DNA from: Microthyrium microscopicum
Taxonomy: Eukaryota > Ascomycota > Dothideomycetes > Microthyriales > Microthyriaceae
Length of the DNA: 64,000 bases
Assembly (NCBI GenBank): GCA_010405405.1
Contig: MU004237.1
Location: 1,251,345-1,315,344, forward strand
Reading direction: 5' to 3'
The translations under genes and the position numbers were made by a program. Positions 32,298 through 42,807 of the stretch are shown here, in pieces (within the stretch, counting starts at the first letter, position 1; each line of letters opens with the position of its first letter). The notes beneath the pieces are model-generated. The model searched no databases and was not told the DNA's origin. It worked only from the letters and a program-made list of their open reading frames with translations.

Positions 32298-33251
32298 GAT
32301 GCAAAGGGTTTTTAGAGCGGTATTGACGGTACGGTACAGATGCGCGGAAATGACAGATGATGACTTTTATTTGGAAGTCCTAAAGTTGGAGCTGAAGACA
32401 GGTAATTGAATATAATGCTAAAACTGGGACTTTTAATGATATATATGCCTGGTGTATCAAAGCACGCAGTATGACGGGCTTGCGGGTGAATATGTGTCAG
32501 CCTCATCGGCCGGCTCCACGCTGCTTCTCCGACTGCAGGAGCACAAGGCTGAGCTATACAAATGTGGATTTTGGCCTTACACGAGTAGGCATTGTTAACC
32601 AATCATTGTTCCGAGATGGGTTTCGGGGTATTCAATGCCCTGTCTAAATCTGGCTTACGCTTTTTTTTAATGCAAGTGGAAATATTTAAAGTTCTATTTC
32701 GTGTTTGATCAAAACAAACATGTTGTGATCAAAATGAACATGTTGCCATACACATATATCTAGCGCAGGTGTACTGTTAGTCCTCTGGCAGGAAGTTTTA
32801 AAGGTTGAGTATTCAAGCTACCAACTTCCATTCATTTTTGGTATCAAAAGACTGAAAGTAAATATGAACAATGGAAGCATAGAACTGGGAAAGAGCAGGA
32901 ACTCATGGTGTTCGAACACTTCGTCCTCTACGGACTGGACTTGAGCTGGCCCCCGGTAAATCGCATTGGGCCTGAACTTATGCTGGATAAGTTTCCCTTG
33001 GCAACTCACTGGAACCAAGGCAACAAGGGATTATAGACTGCCCAAAGGGATCGTAATGACGAGTATCATAAAAGCAGAGTGAATGAGATTGTTGGATCTT
33101 GAACATAGACACAAGCACAACAACTAGAAAAGCTTACTGTTAATGTACTGCTTTCCGAGACAAACATGGACTCAGGCACCGATCGGTAGCATACTTATTT
33201 AGATTTAAGCCTCAATTATCTAGACAAAGCCATTGAGTAGAAGGAAGAAGT
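32298..33251. other. Intergenic region
   Basis: About 0.95 kb, no convincing gene. A nearly repeated GATCAAAA(C/T)(G/A)AACATGTTG motif occurs twice at about 32706-32743; otherwise nothing was seen. Confidence 0.45.
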
Positions 33252-34534
33252 CTAGGCCTTGACCGCTGGTGCACCTGCAGGCATTCGTTTAAGCCCTGTA
33301 AAACATCGTCAGCATATGGTTAGCTATGAGATCAACAAACTTACAGCCATCGACTTGTTCTGGGGCTTGTTGAGGCTTAGTGCAAGCACTGTACTTGTCA
33401 GGCCTCTGGTAGTGAATTCCTCCTTTCGGACAATCGCGATCGAGGTTACATTTCGCGTCCATTGCTTTCTGAAGACTGTCACCTTTCCAGCCGAAAATGT
33501 AATCCCCGTGGGCTGAAGCTCCATCTTGGTGAGTGCTGTATTGGAAGGGCTTGGAGCCATCTGTTGGCCAGATGCTCTTGTCGGCAAATTCGGTAACGTT
33601 CCACATCAGTTCGTACATTATTTGGGGAAGTCGGACTGGATGGCTGGCTGGGCAGGCTCCTCCGCCTGAAGCTCCACGAGAGCCACCATAGCTGACATGG
33701 CTAGCATGATCTGCGCTATCGAGATTCTTGCCATCCCAGCAGCTAGCGATCTAGGTTAGATCATGTCAAAAATATGTAAAGCGGAGACTTACTGTGGGAA
33801 TATGACTGTCTGTCGGATCATTTTGCACTTTGGATCCGCAGGTACATCCATACTATCGCTACCTGTGCAAGGTGCGCCACCAACGAATTGATTCTCGTTG
33901 GAAGATGTCCAGCATCGGTTGCAAATATTTCCTTTGTTTCGTGTAGTGTCCTTGTTGTTTGGAGATCCAGCAATCATTCTGAATCCCTTTTTGAAAGCAG
34001 TAACTTTGCCTTGGGGGATATAATAGAGATCAAGGCCGCCCTTATTGACAAGTTTTCCTTGAGGACCTCCATTTCCGACCTGGGGAACACGAATGTAATT
34101 GCCATTCTTGTGTTTGAAGAACATTACGGCGGTCCCTGTTTCATGCTTTGATTAGTGTTATTCCATCTGGTGGTTATCACTCGAAGTCAATGTGTTATAT
34201 CAGGAAAAGAAACCCGAACAAATATCAGGCGGAAGATTGTGAATGGCATTTTCAACTCGGAGACGCGGGAAGTTGACTTACAGTAATTAGACATGTCTTC
34301 CTGGAAGCTGCAAGACGTGCAGGTTGAAAGCTGTGCGGGATCCTGAGCCGGGTCCATCGTAACGTTGAAAGCATTGCCTCCAACAATTTGATGTAGATGC
34401 TCAGTGTATTTCTTCCCTGGATCCACGAGAGGGTCGGTTCGTTCCACTACTAGCTGCGAACATGCAAAACGAAGCATGCTCTGGGCAGCAGCATGTTGTG
34501 CCACAAGAGTGGCTGCTAGTAAAGTCCACTGCAT
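33252..34534 (-). CDS. DUF1996-family secreted protein
   Basis: Four exons (34534-34282, 34135-33793, 33742-33345 and 33295-33252) join in phase to 345 residues. A signal peptide (MQWTLLAATLVAQHAAA) is followed by the DUF1996 hallmarks: MLRFACSQLVVERTDPLVDPG, HLHQIVGGNAF, CTSCSFQEDMSNYWTAVMFF, the split FPHCWDGKNLDSADHASH block and a GDYIFGWKGDSLQKAMDAKC segment. Each junction restores the family sequence. Many fungal DUF1996 proteins are secreted and some carry WSC domains; none is present here. The biochemical function is unknown, and conserved His/Asp/Trp positions suggest carbohydrate or metal binding. The third acceptor is chosen at 33743, eight bases past a competing AG, because only it keeps the frame. 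Intact. Confidence 0.9.
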
Positions 34535-35550
34535 AATGAATGACTGAAGGTGAGGTTGGCTCCGTGGATGACTGAGATTAACGAATGTGGATGGAGAGAC
34601 AAGTGATTATAGGAGAGCGCAAGCTTGGGTGATATGGTGTTTCTACGGCCTATAAGCACACACGCTATCTATTTGTTGAAATGCAGGATGCTCTGGACGG
34701 AAAAAATGGCTACTAGGTCAAGGCAATCTAATCTATGCTAAGATTCTTCTATTCCTCCGTTCAAGTTAGTGGCATTGGTTGTTGATAGGGAATAACATGG
34801 TTTGTAAATCCTAGAAGCGTGCCTTGGTTTCGTTCTATTTCGAATATGAAAACATAGAGGATCACTAGATTTCAACAAAAAGCATAATGGAATGACGAAC
34901 ATTACTGGTGGATTGAAGAATACTCGGTCTAGCTTTCGGAGGAGACCTGGTTGGGGGAACCAAAGTTTGATATAGATTAATCAAAACAATATTATGATCT
35001 AGGATACTCAGCCCATTTGCTTTGGGCCAAAGATTAGCTGTAGTAGACTTTGCAATCTGATTCAGTCTAGACATCATATGTTGTAGCAAGATATATTCAC
35101 ATTGTGAAATGAGCATGACAAAAGTGCCCCAACGAGCACTGCACTGTTTTATAGTCAGCAGGCTGTACGACTTCTCATACCTTGATGTCTGGGATCAATG
35201 CCTGATACCTCCAAAACCCTTGGTGAGCCTACGGATTAATCGATAAAGGCGGAGATTGGAAAGAATATATTATGATCAGCATCCATTTCCGATTCCTCTA
35301 CAGTACAGGCCAGCGACCATGCGCCACTCTCGTGATTCTAGAGCACTATGAAAGTTCTTGTTTTTGGTCGTTAATTTGTTTCCAATGAGCAAGCACGTGG
35401 GAAGCATGATCTCAGATACAAGCTTTAGTATCGTGGCAAAGCAGCTGTGTTCTACTCAGAATATAGATCTCTCCCTCGTCTTTGAGTGACTGACAGATTC
35501 GATGTGATATCTACAAACTTTTATACTATATCTTGGGTATCAAGACAGAA
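34535..35550. other. Intergenic region
   Basis: About 1 kb, AT-rich in places (34640-35120), with one weak minus frame (34865-35116). No element was recognised. Confidence 0.45.
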
Positions 35551-36981
35551 TCAGAGTGAAGCTTGCTCATAGCCAATGACCGCCTTGGTTTCCAAAAAGT
35601 CATGGATACCGAAGTCACCCCATTCACGACCATTTCCTGACTGCTTGTACCCTCCAAATGGAGCATTGAAATCATTTGCTGTTGAGATCCTGACCTGACC
35701 AGCTCTAATGCGACGAGCAACCTTGGCGGCATGCTTCAAATCACTGGACTCCACACTGGCGGACAGACCATAGACGGTATCATTGGCGATTGCAATGGCC
35801 TCCTCTTCATCTTTGTATGGCAGGATTGCCAAAACAGGGCCAAAGACTTCTTCACGTGCGATAGTCATGTCGTTCTTGACACCACCAAAAATAGTTGGGC
35901 GAATATAGTACCCGCGAGTAAGTCCTTCTGGGCGGCCGGTACCACCAGCTACCAATATTGCTCCGTCCTTTTCACCCGCTTCAATGAGGCCTTGGATCTT
36001 GTTGAACTGGAGTTCGCTTACGACTGGACCAAGCATTGTTCCCTTTTCGAGGGGATTGCCAACCTTGTGCTTGTCTGCAGCAGCTTTTGCGATTTTCAGT
36101 GCTTCATCGTGACGATCGGCTGGTACGAGCATGCGGGTGGGTGCGTTGCAAGATTGGCCGCTATTCATGAAGCAGCCGTAAACGCCTCTGGTTACAGCAG
36201 CTTCGAAATCTGCATCAGCAAGAATGACGTTGGGAGACTTTCCGCCTAGTTCCTGGCTGACGCGTTTGACTGTTTCTGCGGCAGTCTTTGCGACAATGAT
36301 ACCAGCACGTGTGGAGCCAGTGAAGGAAACCATATCAATGTCTGGATGAGCTGCCATTGGTTGACCAACGGAGGGGCCATCGCCGTTGACGAGATTGAAA
36401 ACTCCTGGTGGTACACCGGCCTCATGAAGTACTTCTGCGAAGATGAGACCACTGATTGGTGCGACTTCACTGGGTTTCAACACCATTGTACATCCGGCAG
36501 CAATGGCTGGGGCGACTTTGCAGGTGATTTGGTTCAGTGGCCAGTTCCATGGCGTGATCAAGCCAACCACTCCGACTGGTTCTTTGAGGATGCGAGTGAC
36601 ACCACGTTGTTCTTCAAGTTCCATGCCTTCGAGTCCTTTCAATGTATGGTAGAGATGAGCTTTGCCAGCTGCGGCTTGTGCGTTTCGTGCAAGCTCAATC
36701 GGCGCGCCCATCTCAGCCGAAACGGCCTGAGCGATTTCCTCTAGTCTTTTGTCATAGACCTCAAGAATACGACCTAGAAGCTTCAGTCGGTCGACTTTGC
36801 TTGTCTGGGAGAAGGTGACAAAAGCCTTGCGAGCTGCAGCGACAGCCTTGTCGACGTCAGCGGATGAACCGGCTGAGATTTTGGTGTAAGCTTCTTCAGT
36901 GGCAGGATTGATTACGTCGATAGTGGCGGGTTTGACGGGATCGACCCATTCGCCGTTGATATAAAACTTGGTGTGATCCAT
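35551..36981 (-). CDS. NAD(P)-dependent aldehyde dehydrogenase, intronless
   Basis: A single 476-residue frame, the normal family length. The Rossmann part has VGLITPWNWPLNQITCKVAPA (Asn147 stabilises the oxyanion) and LKPSEVAP. The general base Glu244 lies in QELGGKSPNV and the nucleophile Cys278 in MNSGQSCNAP. EEVFGPVLAI and PFGGYKQSGNGREWG close the fold. It oxidises an aldehyde to the acid; the substrate cannot be read from sequence. There is no targeting peptide (start MDHTKFYINGEWV), so it is cytosolic. It lacks introns, unlike most neighbours. The start, active site and GNGREWG tail recall bacterial-type ALDHs, so ancient horizontal transfer is possible but unproven. On the minus strand the gene is followed by intergenic DNA down to the DUF1996 gene. 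Confidence 0.92.
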   Translation of the reverse strand: MDHTKFYINGEWVDPVKPATIDVINPATEEAYTKISAGSSADVDKAVAAARKAFVTFSQTSKVDRLKLLGRILEVYDKRLEEIAQAVSAEMGAPIELARNAQAAAGKAHLYHTLKGLEGMELEEQRGVTRILKEPVGVVGLITPWNWPLNQITCKVAPAIAAGCTMVLKPSEVAPISGLIFAEVLHEAGVPPGVFNLVNGDGPSVGQPMAAHPDIDMVSFTGSTRAGIIVAKTAAETVKRVSQELGGKSPNVILADADFEAAVTRGVYGCFMNSGQSCNAPTRMLVPADRHDEALKIAKAAADKHKVGNPLEKGTMLGPVVSELQFNKIQGLIEAGEKDGAILVAGGTGRPEGLTRGYYIRPTIFGGVKNDMTIAREEVFGPVLAILPYKDEEEAIAIANDTVYGLSASVESSDLKHAAKVARRIRAGQVRISTANDFNAPFGGYKQSGNGREWGDFGIHDFLETKAVIGYEQASL

Positions 36982-38081
36982 TTTGCTTCGAAAGAGACGA
37001 TTCAGTGATCGAGAAATATGGATAAGGCGTGGTAGAGAGTGACGAGTTTGATAGAGTCTAGAAGCAATTTTGGAGGGGATTTCCTACGTCAAATGTAGGG
37101 CAGTGATCTGCTTACCGGTAGTAGACAAGGGATCAGGATCTGGGGTTAGTTGCTGATGTGAGCTCACAAGCTCAAATAAAGTTGGGGTATGCATACTACC
37201 TCGGGTCATGCTCTCTCTAGACTTTGCAGCTCCAAAGCTACCGACAGCTGCACCAGCTTGGTTCCTTGCAGTCAACAGGTAAGCTTATAGGCTCAAGCAG
37301 CTAGTCTTCAAGCAGCTAAGCCGCCAACTCACTTGTATGAAAAGCCAGAGCAGACCGCAGCCGAAAAGTTCCATTAATATACCGAGGAAATGGTGTTTTT
37401 ATGGCGTCTGACTTCGATTGTGAATAAAGAACTCAAGAAGATATCGTTCACTGCCGAAAGTAGAGCTCCGATGGGAACAAGTCTTGTTGAGAGACCTGGA
37501 TGAATTGAAAAGATCCGAACAAATGTATGATATCTCTTTTTCGTTGCCTCGCTTCGCGTGTTGAACGGCAAATACAATTTCAATAAGCAGTCAAGTTCCT
37601 AACTTCCGTTGGGGTTGTTGAAACCCCACAGCCATCCTGTTTCAAAGAAAACCACTAGGACGAGGCTCTCTATACATATCATTAGGCTTTGATCGGTACA
37701 TTAATTTCAAGTCCCTGCATGTATTTCTATAAACGGTCGCATCGCAGGGCGAGACACCGTTCAGGAAACTCCCATTTCCCAAGACAACAGAAGCCCAATC
37801 GTCTGAGATTTACCGTGCTTGTGTACTCAGAAGAAAGAGGTCCGCTTAGTCTGTGAAAGCACCGCCATGCCCTTTCGGGGATTACCCAAGGTTGCGGCGA
37901 ATTTTTATACATACTTCCAATGCAAATAAAAGTCGTATCATAGTCAAGGTAATCTCCAAGACTTGATCCAATGATCATTCGTGAAAAAAGTAAAGTATAA
38001 CAGAGCGTCGAAACCTCGGGTGATCCCCGAAAGGGCATGGCGCTCGTTCACAGTAGGGGACCTAGATAGCGATCAAGTCAA
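36982..38081. other. Intergenic region containing an inverted repeat
   Basis: About 1.1 kb between the aldehyde dehydrogenase and the first RNase III-like gene. The only structure is the inverted repeat at 37839-38062. Open frames here (37727-38038 minus, 37084-37275 minus) are not recognisable. Confidence 0.5.
37839..38062. repeat. Imperfect inverted repeat, arms about 75 bp
   Basis: Arm 37839-37916 and arm 37988-38062 are reverse complements at roughly three quarters of positions. A perfect 20-base core (CGCCATGCCCTTTCGGGGAT at 37863-37882) pairs with 38023-38042. The spacer is about 70 bases. Because of the inversion, both strands show a frame containing VIPERAWR. This may be a decayed MITE or a hairpin-forming 3' region; no target duplication was recognised. 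Confidence 0.75.
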
Positions 38082-38637
38082 TCATATTGTAGTGTTCATA
38101 CTATCATGGAGGTGGAAATACGTTACCGCTTCAAACATTATGCCAAGTCGTCTAGACACTTTGGCCAGTGCAATTTCGCCTCCGTCAATGCGGACGGCGC
38201 CCAGAATCGCTTCTATGGTTGTCGCCATTGTGTTTGTGGAGACTGAGGTTGTGCCGGGGCTTAGATTGACGCAATGTTCAAGTTTGAAGCGGCGTCCGAC
38301 TCTGTCATGGTTGTGATTACTTAGAATACGGTCGCGATTCAAAGTGTAGGTGCCTAGGTAGGTCATCGATCAGCAACAGAAAACGGGTTTATGCTTGTCA
38401 AGGGGAAGAAATACCAGTGCTCATACCAGTGCTGTACCACTCAAAGGCAAAGAGGTCATCCATTGCCTTATCTCCAAGCAAAGCTAAGCGATTATTTCTC
38501 GGAATGAATTGTTCGCTTCCATCAATGGTATGGCAACTGACATATGTGTTTAGAGCTTCGGCACAAAGCTTTCTGTCAGCAAACACGTAGTCGATGATTG
38601 ACTCGCATTCCTCAATTTTTTGGTCCAAGGAAGTCAT
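38082..38637 (-). CDS. RNase III-like domain protein, short paralogue, catalytic acids substituted
   Basis: Two exons (38637-38415 and 38353-38082) join in phase to 164 residues. The protein is a bare RNase III fold: helix KIEECESIIDYVFADRKLCAEALN, signature region NNRLALLGDKAMDDLFAFEWY, and the second motif MATTIEAILGAVRIDGGE. It aligns along its length with the neighbour at 39.7-41.7 kb. In active RNase III the four metal-binding acids are Glu and Asp in LEFLGD and Asp and Glu in ADxLEAxIGA. Here they read Ala52, Asp56, Thr119 and Glu122, so two of four are lost. No dsRNA-binding domain is present. A second in-phase donor at 38427 would drop four residues (MSTG); the longer form aligns better with the paralogue. 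It is probably non-catalytic, perhaps RNA-binding. Confidence 0.7.
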
Positions 38638-39653
38638 GGTCTGTCTTTGGTATAGCTTTACTACAAGATATTGAGTATGAGTAAGCCGGATGGAGTAAAA
38701 TTTGGAAGAGTAGATGTAGGAGCAAACGCAGTACGAAGCGAGTCGTGGATTCACCCAAGCTAAATAGCCCAAGAAAAGTGTATATGCATGCATGAATTGT
38801 GAGTCATTTGCTCACCGGAAGTCGCCCCACAAATGTGCTGTACAGCCAAAAGATACATGGAAACTCGTTGACCGGCGGGACGCCAAGATCGATTCTGCAC
38901 TGGCTGACTGTAGGATTTGTAGAAAGTTGATTTGCTGAGAGTAAGAAAGTAAGAATGAGAGTTTTAAGATTGGGTAAATAGTGGTATATAAATACCTATA
39001 ATGAATTCTGAACGGGACGTAGCAGAAGTCGTCAGCCCCTTCTCAGATGATGTTTACTGCTTAGATTTACATGACCGTCTAGCATTGCTGGTTTTTTAGT
39101 CGCACCGTCTAGCTCGCTTAGGTCCGACTCTCTGAAGGATAATTTTCGAAGCAAATCGCCCACCCATATGTCCGAATGATGGAGGATGTTGACCCTTCAT
39201 GAGCGTAGCTAACGAACGAACAAACTCACACCACGGGCGCTCTGGTCGTGAGTGATATTTGAGCGACCGAGGATAGCGCTGCCCGGAAACATCCATCATG
39301 CGGAGACAACCCGTACGAGCAGGCATATATGGTCTCTCTCACAAGTTGGGTTCCAACGTATTGTCGTCCTGTCATGTTGACCATGTGTAAAGGAACTGTT
39401 ATGAATGATGTCTGCCAGACACAGTTTCCGCTGGCACTACAAGCCCTGGGCGGTAGATTAGATCATCTCAATAGCAGTGAATTGAGACTGGACTTGTGGT
39501 CATGACCATCCCCGTACTATCGTACCATTGGGTCCTTGTGTTCTTGATTGAACACTGCCCTCGGGAGGGTCCCTCATTGGCATACGGTTTGACTGTATGC
39601 CAAACCTGTTTACCTAGGTAGTCAACATAGTCAACCATCCGATCTTTCAATCA
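38638..39653. other. Intergenic region between the RNase III-like genes
   Basis: About 1 kb. Small minus frames at 39096-39326 and 39468-39650 are not recognisable. A short hairpin (GGCATAC ... GTATGCC) lies near 39577-39602 and CCTAGGTAG motifs recur. No clear remnant of a third copy was seen. Confidence 0.45.
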
Positions 39654-41657
39654 TCAAGCTTTCGTTGCCCTCTTTGAACGCCCCGGTCCATTATGTGAGC
39701 GCCTCGCAGCTTTTTCCAGCGCTTGCATAACAGCGTCCGACTCTAGTATGGTACTCTGTGGGCGCTCCGCCATATACACTAGTTGTTTCTCGAAATCTGT
39801 TCCCCCTTGCGAGGCAGGTTCGTGTAGCCATGCATTTATTGAGTGTATTGCTATATCCAGTTGATATTCTTCTCCGGGTTTATCAGTCGCTGTACCATCT
39901 TTGAGCATCTCTTGAGCCTTTGCAATTTGGCATGGAACTTTCAATTTTTCTGGTGGAGGGATTGAATGCAGTTCTGGAACCGATTCTAGTGCCAAGTCTG
40001 GTACTGATGAAGGATAAGCGGCATGTACTGAATCAAAGTGGCCTGACTGCATGGAAGTTGACAAGCCATCGGATTTCCTTGTGCCATCCGCTGGGTACGA
40101 TATTTGTATTGAGCTTGGAGTAGTGGGGATCTCCCTTTGGAGGGAATCTTGGGACCATTCGTTTTGGCCTGGTAAATCTATGTTTTCGGCTGCAATCGGG
40201 GATTGCCTTCCGGAAACCAGTACTGGCAACGGTAAAGAGTCGGCTTGATCACTTGGAGGTCGCAAGGTCTCCTTTGTCCCATCCGATAATAGGCTTGGGT
40301 TATGTAGTGGGCTTGAATTGGCATTAGTTCTACTTTCAATTGACTCTCGAGCAGTGCCGAATTTTGGTGGGAGTTGCAAGTTATCTGCTGGGTTGTTGAA
40401 CTGCCGGTCTGAAATCAATGACTGGGTAACCTGGGATGAAACCGGAAGAGGCATGTACTCGTTATCGATCATTGCAAGCGACTCGATAGAATGAGTCGGT
40501 GAGTCCTCAGAATCTGCAGTTGTCTCTGGGGGTACTTGTGACATTGGGTGCGCGAGCTTGGAGACTGCGGTATGTGGGATTGTAGTATCGAGTCCGAGGA
40601 ATCTGTGACCGGGGACGAGATTCGCTTTGATGAATCTCCGTGCATCTGCGAATGAGGCGACATGCCTGATTGGCAATGAATCCCGGGTGGACAATTTGGT
40701 TCCTTGTACTCCAACAGACGCCGCAATTTGACTGGAAACTTGTCCGCTGGTTCTTAAGAGTTGTCGGATCCTCATTTGCAAAAACTTTGCATGGCTTGAA
40801 GTATGTAGGGTTCTGGATGCAAGCAATTCGTCAAGCTTTTGGCCTTGCTTCATCATCTCCACAATCTTGGCTGCTTCCTTTGTCAATGCTATTCTCCATT
40901 TTCTGTAGGGCCTATTTGGAGAAATCCCCTTTCCTGACTTATACTCCAATTGAGGTGACTGCTGTTCTTCGGCTGAAGCATATAAATCTGTCTTGGCTTT
41001 CGCTAAAGCTTCTTCAAGTATCCTTGTTCTTGAAGCCTCCGTCGGCCCCTGCTCTGGCTTATCAGGCAGGTTTGTTGTGACAGCTGGTGGGAATATTGTC
41101 CCCAATACTGGTGAAATCGACGAAGAGCGTACTTCCAGCAATTCATGAGTCAATCCAAGCTGTGAAGCAACATTTGTCATTGCGGTTTCTCCCCCATCAA
41201 TGTACGAAGCGCCAAGTATTGCTTCCACAGTCGTCGCCATGGTATTTTCCATCCTCCCTGTAAATGTTGAAGAAGGAGGGTAATGAATGCAGTGCTGAAG
41301 GCCGTGATAAATTCCAACAGCTGCAAGGTTTTTGTTGTTCAAAACCGTATTGTGGATGGCGTCGAACAAGCCTAGAGCCTAATTAGTAAGAACAAGCAGT
41401 AAACATTGCTAGAGAGTACCGGAATTTAGATCTTTGGAATACCATTTGCGACAAAAGTGAGCTCTCATCATCCCATCCCCTAATAGTGCTAGGCGTTGAT
41501 TGATGGGAACACGCTGCCTTGTTCCATCCATTGTAAATGCTACGAACAAAGGATCTCGGTTGAGTGCTTCAGCACAAGTCAACTTGGAAGTGAAAGTGTA
41601 CTTGATGATGCGTTCGCAGGCTTGAATCTTTTGCATGAAGGCCCGGATGCCAGTCAT
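39654..41657 (-). CDS. RNase III-like domain protein with long disordered tail, catalytic acids substituted
   Basis: Two exons (41657-41420 and 41371-39654, 48-base intron) join in phase to 651 residues. Residues 1-150 form an RNase III domain: IQACERIIKYTFTSKLTCAEALN, NQRLALLGDGMM, then MATTVEAILGASYIDGGE. The four catalytic positions read Ala57, Asp61, Thr126 and Glu129, the same Ala and Thr replacements as in the neighbouring paralogue, so cleavage activity is unlikely. Residues about 150-650 are Ser/Pro/Thr/Gln-rich and mostly disordered, with one Arg/Lys-rich segment (GKGISPNRPYRKWRIALTKEA) and a basic end (GRSKRATKA). No dsRNA-binding, helicase or PAZ domain is present, so it is not a Dicer. 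Its family resemblance to the mitochondrial ribosomal RNase III-like proteins is only general. Confidence 0.75.
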
Positions 41658-41903
41658 GTTTCGGGCTGGCTTTTGACGACGCCAATTCCTGCAGTGCAGC
41701 TTTGTTCATGACGCGAAATTGTACGAATGTAGTAGGGATCCTGATATTTCGAGACAGAGAGATGCTACCGGAGCATCGAGAAGTTCCAGGACGGCAGTAG
41801 GCAGTAGTAGGCCCGGTGGGAGACGGCGACTAGGAAATAAGAAAAAGTCAATTACTGGGGATTATGGGAAGATGAGAAGAGTCAAAATGATTTCCTAGAA
41901 GAG

Positions 41904-41939
41904 ATGATCAAAATGATCAAAATGATCAAAATGATCAAA
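41904..41939. repeat. Perfect 9-bp tandem repeat x4
   Basis: ATGATCAAA is repeated four times without error, about 250 bases upstream of the RNase III-like gene start. Confidence 0.9.
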
Positions 41940-42449
41940 ATGTGAAGCTCAAGACAGAAGCTTCAATTGTTAAGGATCTCAATGATTGACTAGGACACTT
42001 TGGGGTAGTCTGATGAGCCACATATGTCACACATCAGCCACAGCTCCTTTTCTCCTCTTTTCCCTTCCTGCCTGACCCGCTTCAATGTTTATTGTTTACT
42101 CTTTAGATTTTCAGGGGTAACTTTAACTTCTGAGCCCATTTCTCTTTTCTCTGAACACACTTGACATTACTCTAGAGAGAACAATTCCAAAGAATCTTCG
42201 AAAAGCTTTGTACGAATGATGATAGCAACACCGCTTGTCCGCTTCCTAGACAATTGCGAACCACGCCATATCGATAGCTAGATCTGAGAACCTCCAACAG
42301 TATTAGCAATTGTGCGCTCAATACTGCTTATTTTCTGCCAGTGGATACATACAAGTGAATGCGATGTATAACAAGACACTCGAAGTTCTTTTCGAATGGG
42401 TTTGTACTTCATCAGCCTAGATCGAACCGCGAAGCTTCACAAATATAAC

Positions 42450-42807
42450 TCACAGCAAGCAAAAGTTCCATCCGGGAAGCTAAAGCACTGTCCAGGCCTG
42501 TTTCCAGCAATCAGAAATGTTTGAAAGGCTAGGCCAGAATATCTTGTATCTGTCAGTTCCAACGGTCAAATATACCAGCACAATTCCCCTATACCACAGT
42601 CAATTTCTACGCTCTGCTCAACTTGGACTTGTGTTGTGTTCGAATTCACATCTCGCGTGACAAACGAGGGCACTTCCACCTGAAGCCGGTTTGCAGTCAA
42701 TTTCGTTCCCTCTAATTGAAACTCTGGCAGTTGTGGTCGTTGTAAAAGTTCAGCTGCGACGCAGAGATGCTAGCTGAAAAGCAAGTAAAGGCAAGCGTGA
42801 AATGCAT
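42450..42807 (-). pseudogene. Possible decayed small secreted cysteine-rich protein gene
   Basis: On the minus strand an ATG at 42807 follows a leader like those of the other secreted-protein genes here. It opens a signal-peptide-like stretch (MHFTLAFTCFSASISA). Protein-like cysteine-containing segments such as GQCFSFPDGTFACC lie further along, but no single reading frame or convincing splicing covers the region. It looks like a relic with a few breaks; alternatively an unusual intron pattern exists. It may also be chance. Confidence 0.28.

Noticed and set aside
25846-36981. Secondary-metabolite or toxin cluster around the ABC transporter
   Set aside because: No polyketide synthase, peptide synthetase, terpene cyclase or pathway regulator is present; transporter, DUF1996 and aldehyde dehydrogenase alone do not make a cluster.
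39096-39650. Possible third RNase III-like copy between the two paralogues
   Set aside because: One segment (QWYDSTGM) loosely resembles the FEWYSTGM segment of the neighbour, but neither the LLGD nor the EAILGA motif is present.
38082-41657. Dicer-like proteins
   Set aside because: No helicase, PAZ, second RNase III or dsRNA-binding domain; only one RNase III-like fold per gene.
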